The translations under genes and the position numbers were made by a program. Under the pieces are notes generated by a model that made no database searches, had not been told where the DNA came from, and worked only from the letters and a program-made list of their open reading frames with translations. 55,370 nt of DNA, from the NCBI GenBank assembly GCA_964609385.1, contig CAZSSM010000048.1:1-55370 (forward strand), written 5' to 3'. Below, in pieces: positions 1 through 8,800 of the stretch; positions within the stretch are counted from its first letter, which is position 1; each line of letters opens with the position of its first letter. Origin of the DNA: CAZSSM01 sp964609385. Lineage in GTDB: Bacteria; Planctomycetota; Planctomycetia; Isosphaerales; Isosphaeraceae.

Positions 1-84
1 GGTGATGAGCGCTTTGAGGGTGACGTCAAAGGGCTTCTCGCCACGACGACGACGGCTCGGAGCGTTCTCGGGAGGTCCGTCCAC
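1..84 (-). CDS. Rpn/PD-(D/E)XK transposase-like family protein, N-terminal fragment
   Basis: Only the first 28 codons lie in the window; the gene runs off the left edge on the minus strand. The peptide ends KPFDVTLKALIT, which resembles the opening of the large planctomycete family of Rpn/DUF4351-like proteins (PD-(D/E)XK nuclease fold, 'transposase-related'), whose N-terminus usually reads KPFD.TLK.L. I chose the GTG at 84 because AAAGGA stands about 8 bases upstream. The family assignment rests on this short motif and is tentative. Bases 85-333 between it and the next gene show no gene I can support. Confidence 0.4.
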   Translation of the reverse strand, partial: MDGPPENAPSRRRRGEKPFDVTLKALIT

Positions 85-333
85 AGGATCATTCCTTTCT
101 TCCAACCCAAACGTTTTGGGACGGTCCGGACCCGACCGCCTCGAATCATCGAGTCGGACGCTATGGACGATAACGAGGCAACCGAACCGCCTGGCCTACC
201 AGATGCCGTGGTGATGGTAACTTAAGTCAATGGCCGAAGACGGATCCTGACCCGTAGGAATTCAATTCCGTGGGGTTGGGATCCGCCTCGAGGAGTGGAG
301 AATAGCTATATTGGATGCGACCGGGGTGGGGCT

Positions 334-996
334 TCAAGCAGCGGCCTCGACCAGGGCGCGGTCGCGTCGAACGCGGGCGCGATAGAGTCCGGCGGCCATT
401 AGGCCGAAGCTCCAGAGGGCCAGGCTCAGCGGTTCGGGCACGACGGTTGAGTCGGGTGGCGTGTTGGGGCCGGGATCAGTCGGCGAAGGCGGATCGGGTG
501 GCGTGACGTCGTCCAGCAGGGCCAAGAGGCTCAGGTCTGAGGCCGTCGGGGGTAGCAGCAGTTGCGGTTGACCATCGAAGTCGGGGGCGAGGTTGACCTC
601 GAAATCCAAGATCCCGCCGGGGGCGAACCCGCCCGAACCGAAGTCGAAGGCCAGCACCTGGATCAGGTTGTTCTGGTCGTCGGGACCTTCGCCTAAAAGA
701 ACGTTGAGGTCGTCCAGGTCGAATCCGGTCGAGCCGGGCAGGATCGAGACCGGCCCGATCTCAGGATTGATTGGCTGGACGATGCCGGTGGGCAGCACGG
801 TGGCCGAGATTGAGGAGATCGGCGATCCGTCGGCGCCAGCCTGGTTGGTCAGGCGGAACGAGGCGGTGGATTCCGAGAGCGACGAGGCGTGGGCCAGAAG
901 CTCACCCGGACCGACCCAGGCCAGGGTCAAGCCGAGCGTGATCCCGAGAATTCGAGGCCAGGACGATCCGAGCGGGCGCGGTTGACGACATCTCAT
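334..996 (-). CDS. PEP-CTERM sorting domain protein
   Basis: An exported protein of about 220 residues. It starts with a basic stretch and a hydrophobic signal segment (ILGITLGLTLAWVG) ending near LLAHA, has a low-complexity, Asp/Gly/Pro-rich body, and ends with the PEP-CTERM signal: VPEP, a hydrophobic helix (LSLALWSFGLMAAGLY) and a basic tail (RARVRRDR). Such proteins are anchored and then cleaved by exosortase in bacteria that make exopolysaccharide. I chose the ATG at 996 because GGAGAGGA lies 8 bases upstream; in-frame ATGs at 1014 and 1083 are alternatives. The body between signal and sorting helix matches no family I know. It is divergent from the sigma factor unit to its right. Confidence 0.7.
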   Translation of the reverse strand: MRCRQPRPLGSSWPRILGITLGLTLAWVGPGELLAHASSLSESTASFRLTNQAGADGSPISSISATVLPTGIVQPINPEIGPVSILPGSTGFDLDDLNVLLGEGPDDQNNLIQVLAFDFGSGGFAPGGILDFEVNLAPDFDGQPQLLLPPTASDLSLLALLDDVTPPDPPSPTDPGPNTPPDSTVVPEPLSLALWSFGLMAAGLYRARVRRDRALVEAAA

Positions 997-1268
997 TGGG
1001 GTGGTCCTCTCCATGACCGGGTCGACTCCGTCCGAATCAGAACGACGACGGGCGGATCGTACGTGTGAGCCAAACTTGGTCAAGCCCAGCCGCGTGTTGA
1101 CCCCAATCGGAATCTGGGCTGGAGACCGGACACTCCCCCGACCTTGCCAGTCCTGTTCCCCGGAGTCGCCGCCTTAGTGCGGCTGGGCGTTGGTCAGGGA
1201 ACCGATCGGTCGATCGTCTCGGCGAATAATCCGAAGTCCCCTCCGTCCAGTCTGTGCGGGGGGTTCCA

Positions 1269-1874
1269 ATGACACGGCTGGCCAACCACATGGCGACCGA
1301 CCGGGATGAGACGCGCGACGAGGACGAGACGCTCTGGCGCAACGCTCGGGCCGGCGACGTGGCGGCGCGTGAGGCCCTGTTCTATTCCCAGTACGATTGG
1401 GCGCGTCGGGTCGCCTTCCGCCACCTAGGCAACCTCCAGGACGCCGAAGATGCCGTTCAAGACGCCTTCGTCAAGGCGCATCGGGGCCTGGCCGAGTTCG
1501 ATGGCCGAAGCGCCTTCCAGACCTGGCTCCGACGGATCGTCATCAATGCGGCCATGGACCTGGGTCGACGTCGTGGTCGTCGACACGCGACCAGCCTCGA
1601 CGCCTTGGAGGCCGCCGGCCAACCGCAACCCCTGGCCGTACATCACGACCCCTCATTGAGCCTGCGACGCGACGACCTCCAGCAGGCTTTGGACGAAGCC
1701 CTGGCCAAGCTCAGCGACATCCTACGCATGACCTTCATCCTCTTCGCCGAGGGGGACTACAGCTACCGTGAGATCGCCGAGGCGCTGGACATTCCCATCG
1801 GAACGGTCATGAGTCGGATCCACAGCGCCCGGGAGAAACTCCAGGAGCACCTCCAACACGTCGATGGAATCTGA
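1269..1874 (+). CDS. RNA polymerase sigma factor, ECF type (sigma-70 family)
   Basis: Directs RNA polymerase to a dedicated promoter set. About 201 residues, the usual ECF length. Region 2 is visible in the middle of the N-terminal half (AREALFYSQYDWARRVAF, then DAEDAVQDAFVKAH and FQTWLRRIVINAAMD). Region 4 follows a charged linker (LSDILRMTFILFAEGDYSYREIAEAL, then IPIGTVMSRIHSAREKL, the -35 recognition helix). No extra C-terminal domain is present. The start is the ATG at 1269; a GTG at 1254 and an ATG at 1290 are possible. Two genes for a membrane protein and a secreted protein follow on the same strand, so the membrane protein is a natural candidate regulator. The ECF group cannot be told by eye. 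Confidence 0.9.
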   Translation: MTRLANHMATDRDETRDEDETLWRNARAGDVAAREALFYSQYDWARRVAFRHLGNLQDAEDAVQDAFVKAHRGLAEFDGRSAFQTWLRRIVINAAMDLGRRRGRRHATSLDALEAAGQPQPLAVHHDPSLSLRRDDLQQALDEALAKLSDILRMTFILFAEGDYSYREIAEALDIPIGTVMSRIHSAREKLQEHLQHVDGI

Positions 1875-1987
1875 AGAGCCTCGGCGCGTCCGTCGATCCG
1901 GTCCCGCAATCCCCTCGACGGCCCATCCCCAACCTTGTCTGTGTCTGTGCCGAACCGGACTTCGGGCAAAATAAGTCGGGTCCGAGG

Positions 1988-2001
1988 CTCGTCTAGACGA
2001 G
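1988..2001. promoter_or_regulatory. 14-bp perfect palindrome between sigma factor and membrane-protein genes
   Basis: CTCGTCTAGACGAG is a perfect inverted repeat in the gap after the sigma factor gene. It could be an operator for a dimeric regulator or a small RNA hairpin. No protein is known to bind it; the role is inference. Confidence 0.3.
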
Positions 2002-2097
2002 AGAATTCTGTTGATGGACAGTAAGCGCGGGCAGGTTAAGAGCAACGCCCCAACCCGCATTCCCAACCCCGCAAACCCTCGCCCAAGGCCCTCCGCC

Positions 2098-2796
2098 ATG
2101 ACCCAACGACCGGCCGTCGACAAGCTGGACCGCATCTGGGCTGCCACGCGGATCCCGACGGCGACCGTTTCCCAATGGGCCGTCGCTTGGGCCGAGATCC
2201 AACAGCGCGTCCGTCAAGAACCGACTGAAACGCCCGAGCCGATCCGCGACCAGCCTCCGAGGTTGCGGATCCTTGATCCTTCCGTTGAGCCGGTCGGGCC
2301 ATCCCCTTCGGCCGTCCCCGATGGTCCTCGAAGGCTCGCCTGGGGAGGCGCCGGGATCGTGCTGGCCTCGGCTGCGGCGTTGCTGATAGCCATGACCTTG
2401 GGACTCTTGGCACGCTTGGGCCAGCCGATGGGGGCGACCGAATCGCCGTCCGATCGGCCGCTCCTGTCCGACCGCAGCGACGATCCGGCTGACGAATTCT
2501 CGGCGGCGCTAGCCAATCTCCACGTAGAGACACCGCTCGAACTGCCGCGACTGGAAGTCCCCTCAGATTCCACGGCTAACACAGTCTCGTTGGACGCCTT
2601 GACCCTTCGGACCGCGAGCGATGCCGATGCCTCTAAGCTTGCCCGCCCTTTGGAGTCACTCGACATCTTTGACGTCTCAGATATCTACGGCTTGATGGAG
2701 ACGCTCCCGGCCGACGAGTCTTCGGCGGAGACCGACTGGACCTTTCGGACCGCGATGAATCAGGTCCAAGTTTTCGATCACAACGAGGGACGGTAA
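2098..2796 (+). CDS. Single-pass membrane protein, putative anti-sigma or sigma-linked factor
   Basis: About 232 residues. The first ~80 residues are soluble and contain no cysteine or HxxxCxxC zinc motif, so this is not a ZAS-type anti-sigma factor. One transmembrane helix follows (GIVLASAAALLIAMTLGLLARL), then an acidic, Ser/Asp-rich periplasmic part. The role is inferred only from position: it lies directly after an ECF sigma gene and 4 bases before the next gene. The ATG at 2098 is the assumed start; an ATG at 2014, which would add 28 Pro/Asn-rich residues, is an alternative. I do not recognise a named family. Confidence 0.6.
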   Translation: MTQRPAVDKLDRIWAATRIPTATVSQWAVAWAEIQQRVRQEPTETPEPIRDQPPRLRILDPSVEPVGPSPSAVPDGPRRLAWGGAGIVLASAAALLIAMTLGLLARLGQPMGATESPSDRPLLSDRSDDPADEFSAALANLHVETPLELPRLEVPSDSTANTVSLDALTLRTASDADASKLARPLESLDIFDVSDIYGLMETLPADESSAETDWTFRTAMNQVQVFDHNEGR

Positions 2797-2800
2797 GTCG

Positions 2801-3379
2801 ATGGCGATGCGGATTCGAACCCGATGCCCTCGATGCCGACCTCGCGATCAGGCCGCCCACGGTCCACGATCGGCGTTCTGGATGGCTCGCGCGGTTGCGG
2901 GAGTTATCCTCGGCATCGGCTCGGCCCTCGGTATCGGAGCGGGGGCCGACCCAACTAGCTCGGAGACCCCGGCGATCGCCTCGGCGCTCCAACCGATTGA
3001 GGAGCGGGCTCGTCAGGTGACACTCTTCGGAATCCAGGCGGTCCCGAACAACGGGTTCATTGACCCGAAGCTGCAGTCGATCGCCGACCAGTTGCGCCGG
3101 GCTAAGCCCAACCACGGGTTCCGCCTGATCCGCTCACAGACCCAACGGCTGGAAGAGGCCGGTACGCTCGTCTGCGAGTTGGTGCCGGGATCCGATATCA
3201 AGGCCAAGCTGGTCGATGCACGTGATCCGAAAGGGCAAGTCTGTTTCGACTTTCAGATCGTGCTCAATCGCCAGACCCTGGTAAACACCAGGCTCCTGAC
3301 GCCCCCCAACCAACTCCTCTTCGTCGAGAAGAGCCTGCCCGACGGGACGCTCCTGCTGGTCGGCCTCGGCGCACGCTGA
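2801..3379 (+). CDS. Secreted protein of unknown function
   Basis: Up to 192 residues. A hydrophobic signal segment (VAGVILGIGSALGIGAGA) lies at residues ~32-49 if translation begins at the ATG at 2801; the N-terminus is long and basic, so an ATG at 2882 just before this segment is a plausible true start. The mature part is a compact alpha/beta domain (VTLFGIQAVPNNGFIDPKL, then DFQIVLNRQTLVNTRLLTP) with no motif I recognise. It starts 4 bases after the preceding membrane protein gene and is probably cotranscribed with it and the ECF sigma gene, so it may be an output of that regulon. Confidence 0.6.
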   Translation: MAMRIRTRCPRCRPRDQAAHGPRSAFWMARAVAGVILGIGSALGIGAGADPTSSETPAIASALQPIEERARQVTLFGIQAVPNNGFIDPKLQSIADQLRRAKPNHGFRLIRSQTQRLEEAGTLVCELVPGSDIKAKLVDARDPKGQVCFDFQIVLNRQTLVNTRLLTPPNQLLFVEKSLPDGTLLLVGLGAR

Positions 3380-4146
3380 GCCCGAGAAGAGATCGAATGC
3401 TCGATCCTTTTCTTTGCACCAGCTCATGTTAAGAAAGCCAAGGAAATATTATTACGTGATCTCCAAAAAAGACTTTGTCGAAGAGGCACAAATAATTAAT
3501 ATCTAAATAATACGTAAGCAGTAAAAGCGAACTCTATAAAAGCGAGAAATCTACAGAAATAGGAAGTGTCGTTTTCTGATAATGACAGACAGGTCTATTG
3601 GAATCATTTATGATAGTAATTTTCACTGATTGGGTGTAACGCTTTCATTTGAGAAGAAACAATCTTTCAAGGCTTGAATCGAGACGTTCCTCTCGTGGTC
3701 CTCTGGTTAGAGCCAACGGAGCCAGGGGATTGAGGAGGGCGGAGTTGGGCGTCCCTGCCCATCGGTGAATCCCTTCACCACTCCGCATGCCCGCGCATCC
3801 GTGCTGTAAATCAATTCGAGGCCGAGACCTCAACGCAGGCCGTCCCTGGCTGTGTCAAGCGCCGAACGCGTTGGGCTGATGATGGTCTTATCGGTTGGTT
3901 GTCGGGGTTGGCTTGACGGGTTTCGCTGGGTTCTCGTCTTCGGTGTCGCGGCGCGACCTGGTGGGGTCGCATGGCGCATTGGCAAGCGATATAATGCGAG
4001 ACGATCGGCGCAATGAGCAGGAAGCTCAGAATCGTCCGACGCCAAGGCTTACGATGCCGAACGCCCGTGTTCTCTTGGCCCCGACGACGTTCGTGAGGGG
4101 CCCCTCCCCGAGTTGATTCCCTTCGCCAGACGGAGACCAGACGGCC
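3380..4146. other. 767-bp spacer with AT-rich tract; upstream region of the aldolase
   Basis: No gene is supported here. Bases about 3420-3660 are strikingly AT-rich in a GC-rich genome and hold only very short frames (longest about 26 codons from an ATG at 3426). A TATAAT stands at 3990-3995 and may be a -10 box for the aldolase gene, though no good -35 hexamer sits 16-18 bases before it. The rest is ordinary GC-rich sequence with shadow frames only. Confidence 0.4.
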
Positions 4147-5277
4147 ATGGCCACTGCCACCTCGACCCCCACGACGGCTAGCGCGACGGTCTTACTGAGC
4201 CGGGGCCTGACGCCCGGTAAAATGCGGGGCCTTCAACGGATCAGCAACCCCAATGGGACGCTGACCATGCTGGCGTTGGACCAGAACAGCTCGATGATCA
4301 ACATGGCCAAAAAGGCCCTGGCCGACAAGGGGCTGGACCGCGATCCGACCTATGAGGAGATCGTCGAGGCCAAGGTCGACCTGATGCGTCAGATGGGCAC
4401 GGCCGCCTCAGGTGCGCTGATCGACGCTTATTATGGCGCCTGGTCGGTGATCGCCTCGGGTGCCTTGCCACGTGAGACCGGTATGCTGGTGCGGATCGAG
4501 AAGTCGGGCGGGCCTAAGAATGCCGTGGGCGCCCCGATCACTGTCATCGAGGACGGACTCAGCGTCGCCACGCTCAAGAGCATCGGCACCGACGCGGTCA
4601 AGCTGCTGGCCCCCTTCGAACCGACCGAGCCCCATTCCGCCGAGTGCCAGCTCCAGTTCATCCAGTACATCTATGAAGAGTGCATCAAGAACGATATCCT
4701 TTGCCTGCTGGAACCGGTCAGCTTCCCCTTCGGCGGCAGCGAGACCAAGAAGGACGCCAGTTACCTGAACCGTAAGGCGGCCACGGTCATCGAGTCGGCG
4801 CGGCAGATCAGCCGGTTCTGCGACGTCTACAAAGCCGAGTTCCCCGGCACCCTCGGCCATGAGTCCGACGAGCAACTCCGCGACAACCTCCAGGCCCTCG
4901 ATGCGGCCTGCGAGCGCCCTTGGGTCTTGCTCTCGGCCGGCGTCGACTACCCCGACTATTACAAGCAAGTTCAGATGGCCATGGACTGCGGCGCCTCCGG
5001 CGTGCTCGGCGGACGCGCCTTCTGGAAAGAGTACTTCCTTCAGGATGGTCCTGAGGCCCGGACCCAGTTCGCCGCCACCACCGGTCGGGACCGCGTCGCC
5101 GAGGTCGACAAGCTCGTCCGCGAGAACGGCACCCCCTGGTTCGCCAAGTACGGTTTCTCGATGGAGGAACTCGGTCAGGTTCGCGCCGTCGAAGGCTGGC
5201 ACACCCGCTACAACGCTCCGCCGGCCGGTGCCCCAACGACCAGTGGACATGTCGTCCGCCCTGGCGAGACCTACTGA
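4147..5277 (+). CDS. Tagatose 1,6-diphosphate aldolase (LacD/DeoC-type class I aldolase)
   Basis: A class I aldolase that would split a ketose bisphosphate into two triose phosphates in the cytoplasm. 376 residues against about 325 for LacD; the extra length is a low-complexity Ala/Thr/Ser N-terminus and a C-terminal tail. Family landmarks: TPGKMRGLQRISNPNGTLTMLALDQ near the start, ALIDAYYGA, LLEPVSFPFGG, and DVYKAEFPG, whose lysine fits the Schiff-base position, then the late barrel strands LLSAGVDY and GASGVLGGRAFWKE. The ATG at 4147 has GGAGACC about 9 bases upstream. It stands alone, with a hairpin after it. The true sugar phosphate could differ (sulfofructose-phosphate aldolases are related). 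Confidence 0.8.
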   Translation: MATATSTPTTASATVLLSRGLTPGKMRGLQRISNPNGTLTMLALDQNSSMINMAKKALADKGLDRDPTYEEIVEAKVDLMRQMGTAASGALIDAYYGAWSVIASGALPRETGMLVRIEKSGGPKNAVGAPITVIEDGLSVATLKSIGTDAVKLLAPFEPTEPHSAECQLQFIQYIYEECIKNDILCLLEPVSFPFGGSETKKDASYLNRKAATVIESARQISRFCDVYKAEFPGTLGHESDEQLRDNLQALDAACERPWVLLSAGVDYPDYYKQVQMAMDCGASGVLGGRAFWKEYFLQDGPEARTQFAATTGRDRVAEVDKLVRENGTPWFAKYGFSMEELGQVRAVEGWHTRYNAPPAGAPTTSGHVVRPGETY

Positions 5278-5334
5278 TCGCTGATCTGAAACAGAGACGG
5301 AATTAGATGCGTCTGCGTCTCGGATGATCGACCG

Positions 5335-5378
5335 AAGTCACCGGACCTCCGCGATTGATACGTGAGGCCCGGTGACTT
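5335..5378. terminator. Long hairpin after the aldolase gene
   Basis: AAGTCACCGGACCTC (5335-5349) pairs with GAGGCCCGGTGACTT (5364-5378), 15 pairs with one mismatch and a 14-base loop, 58 bases after the aldolase stop. There is no strong T run after it, so it may act with Rho or as a two-way terminator before the convergent LPS unit. Confidence 0.55.
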
Positions 5379-5581
5379 TGTCGGTTCTAAATGCGTCCAA
5401 GGACTGCAACGATCCCTCGGCGAATACTATATAGGTAGATGTTTTGGTAAATTGAAATTATCAGATTTGTTTTCGTGAAACTCGCTACCCATCGTCGGCG
5501 CGGGTCAGCAGCAGGTGCGGTTCATCTGGGCGAACGTCGGGGCATTCCATGTCTGCCTATGGACGTTCACGATGACCGAGG

Positions 5582-5791
5582 TATGAGCGTGGCATCGGAA
5601 GGAGGAGGAGTTGGTGGACCGCTCAGTCTCGCCGTGGGACAAGTCGTCACGACGACCGAGCCACGCGTGACAAGCGGCGGGCGTGGCGTCGCGAATTTTT
5701 GGCCGAGGAGATTCAGGCGGTTGGACACCCAGGGGCCACGGAGGCCGCAATTCAGGCCACGGCCGAGAGGTTACTCAGCCTGGCCGCATGA
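5582..5791 (+). pseudogene. Possible gene remnant (C-terminal fragment)
   Basis: This frame reads like genuine protein at its end: RRAWRREFLAEEIQAVG then TEAAIQATAERLLSLAA and a stop. It opens just after a TGA and contains no ATG, GTG or TTG that could start it. A strong purine-rich site (GGAAGGAGGAGGAG, 5597-5610) precedes a TTG/GTG in the neighbouring frame, which stops after about 20 codons, as if a frameshift separated start and tail. I know no matching family. It may equally be chance; confidence is low. Confidence 0.22.
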
Positions 5792-5824
5792 AATTGATGG
5801 TCTATCGGAAAGTACAGTGTTAGA

Positions 5825-8800
5825 TCATCGGCCGTTGAAATCGGCCCTCTCGCGATGATCGGTGCTGGGCATCCGGAACCGGGGGCTGGTCGGCCGTTCG
5901 ATCTGCTGTTGGGAGTCGGCCGGCTCCAGGAACCGTCGGTCCTTGCTAACGAGCAATTGGAGTTGGTCGGGGCCGATCCAGTTCCATTCGCCGGTCTTGC
6001 GGTTGAGCCAGAGGGCGCGACCGGACCCGGTCTGTGGCTGGGCACCGGGCCGGTCGACCTGGACGATCCGGACGTCGTTCGCCCGATCGCCGACGGCGCG
6101 GAAGAGCTCCTTCTCGACGTCGTATTGCACGCGGCTGGCCGAGAGCGAAGACTGGGATTGGTTGTCGACGGCCAACACGTCTCCGCGTGCGAACATCCGG
6201 GTCTGGAACCGGGGATCGTCCGGATCGCGATCCAGGGCCAACTGCTCGACGGTGAGCCTCTGGGCGGTCAATCGGAGGTTGTCCTCCGGGGGGCTGTCAC
6301 GGACGATCACGCTGCCTCCGTTGGGGACCTTGGCGTGGTTGACCACGACATCGCCAAGGAACTCAGCGCGTCGGTAGCCGTCGGGAAGCTGAGCCCGATC
6401 GCCCAAGCCACCGCGACCCAGCAGGCCATCCATCTGGCGCTGGAACTCGATCATCGTCAGTACCAGCGAACGCGTTGCGATGTCGCCGTCGTCGTTCGGG
6501 TCGGAATTGGAGTTGCCGGAGGCCGGATTGCCCCTGAGGAGCGTTCCGGTCTCGCTCGCGCCATCGCGTGCATAGAGGTGGACCTCGCCGCGACCTCGGA
6601 TGTGGAACCGGTCGGACCGACGATCGTAATAAATGCGCCGACCCAAGAGACGCTGCTTCTCAACGAGCACGCCTGTCTCTTCATTGTAGATTTCATTAAG
6701 GATTTTGACATTTCCCGAGTCGCTCTGGCAATAGACATAGACCAGCTCGGGTTGAGGGCGTGGTTCGTCCGAGGTCTCTCCCTCCTCGGACGACTGCTGC
6801 CGGGTCCCCGTGGTCTCTTGGGCTTGCGGTCTGTCGGCGAGGGATCGCCAGAGGTCGAGGTCGGAGGAGAGCGAGACGGTCTGATCGAGATAGGCGTCGA
6901 GCTGATCACAATCGATGCGCGACCCCTTGGTGGCGACCTGGACCCGACCGAGGAGTTGGATCCGCGCGGGGCGTCGGGTGCCGTCTGGATCGATTGGGGT
7001 CCCCTCGAAGAGCATCCGATCCGACCATTGGATGCGTGTCGGGACGAGCGGTTCGTCGGGTTCTGGTGGCCCAACGAGGCGATCGAGGCCTCCACCGATG
7101 AATCGCCCGGGGTTGCCCCAGACGATGATCCACCCCGGTCCGTTGCTCCAGGCCTTGTCGATCGACTGATCGAGGGCGAGGTTCCGGCTCCAGATCGCCA
7201 AGTTGCCCACGACGACGACCGCCTGATCCCGAGCGCCGTCCTCGTCGTCGAGGGGGGAAACGTCTCGCGTTTCCACAGGCCGGATGGGCGGCTTGCCTCG
7301 AAGGTCGCCCCGCCCTTCGACATCGCTGATCCGCCGCAGGCGGTCACCGGGCTGGGATCCGGACTCGGGCGTGGAGCGGGGGCGATCCGGGTCGTTGTTA
7401 GAGACGAGGAAGGCGAGACGGTCGTCCTCTACCTTCCTCACGTCGACCGCCTCGCCGATGATTCGGACCCGTTGCCGATCGTCAGCGCCTTCGGGGGGAT
7501 CCTGGGCGAAGTCGACCCGACCGCGGAGCATCGCCTCCTCAATCTGCCAATCATCCTGGCCGGCGGGCGTATGACTGACCGTTGCCCAGATGTCCTGGGC
7601 GCGGAGCAGTTGCCGGTTCGGCTCGGGAATCGCCGCGGGTTGCTCGGTCGCATCATCTCCCGGAGCGGCCGGATCCGGACTGGGTTCGGCGTTGGCAAGC
7701 GGTGAATCCGATGCCGGTGGACCGTCGAGGACACCCGGTTCGGGGGCGATGGGCGGCTCGTGGATAAATTTGACTTGGAGCTTGTCCTCGGCCACCATCG
7801 CGCGATGGGGCGCTACGAAACGCACATCGTCGTAGGCCACGAACAAGTCAATGCGATATTGGCTATTGGTCGTGCCGAGTAATCCGACTGAAGCGGGAAT
7901 AGCCGAGGGCTCGGATTCGGTCTGGAGTTCGTTCGCGATCTGGGAGGCGACCGGATCTACTATCGGCTCAACGCGGGCATGGGGATCGACGGAGAGTTCG
8001 GCGACGATAACTCCTTCGGCGGTCATCACGCCCTGATCGTCATGCTCAAGTCTTGGTTGTCCGACGAGCATGATCCGTTTGCCGAGGGGGGACGCCTCGT
8101 TGGTGTTGGGATCGGCAGCGGAGTCGGTTTGAGACGGATCGATGTCGCGGATTTCGAGGAGTTCGGCCCAGTCGGCGCGTTGGACGATGGGAGACTCGCG
8201 GTCGGGCCGTTGCTCGAGATGGCCTGGACCTCGGCTGAAGATCGAGCCCGGTCGGTTCTTTGGCCCGTCCAGCAGGATTGTCAGCTCTCGAGCGACCATC
8301 CGGGTCAGTTCGAGCGGTTGGCCTTCCTCGTCAGGTCGTTCGTAGACCACGTCGATGTTCGACCCGTTTTCCCCCTTCATCTCGATCCGTTCAGGCTTAT
8401 CCAGTTCTTTGGGATATTTTTCATAGGTGAGAAACCGACATTGACCTTCGATCCCCGACGACTTGGACTTGAGCCAGACAACGTGTCCTTTCGCCTCAGC
8501 GTAGCGGAGCGCGAGGTCGTCGAGCGGGCCACGGCCCAAGTCGCTGCGGGTCACGGGTGGTAGCTCGACGACCTGTTCGGAATCGACGACCTGTCCGGGA
8601 TCGACGACGGGAGGGTCGGTGGGGAGGAACCGAAGGTAGAGCTCGTCGGCGTCGATCTGATTGGTTCCGGTTTCCTCGGTCCCTTGGACGACGACGACCT
8701 TGCGCGTGAAGGTGGCGTGGGTTGGTTCGGGCAGGTCGTTGGCTTTGTCGTCCGCCTCCACGTTATCGGGCCTCGGCTTGGGGAAATCGAGCCGCATGGC

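Noticed and set aside
2..214. 70-codon plus-strand frame at the left edge
   Set aside because: Arg/Ser/Pro-rich shadow; the opposite strand carries a recognisable KPFDVTLK motif with a binding site.
5855..7705. 616-codon plus-strand frame inside the giant LPS gene
   Set aside because: It is the antisense shadow of a GC-rich coding gene; no family motif or binding site, and the minus-strand frame has the anchor helix and operon context.
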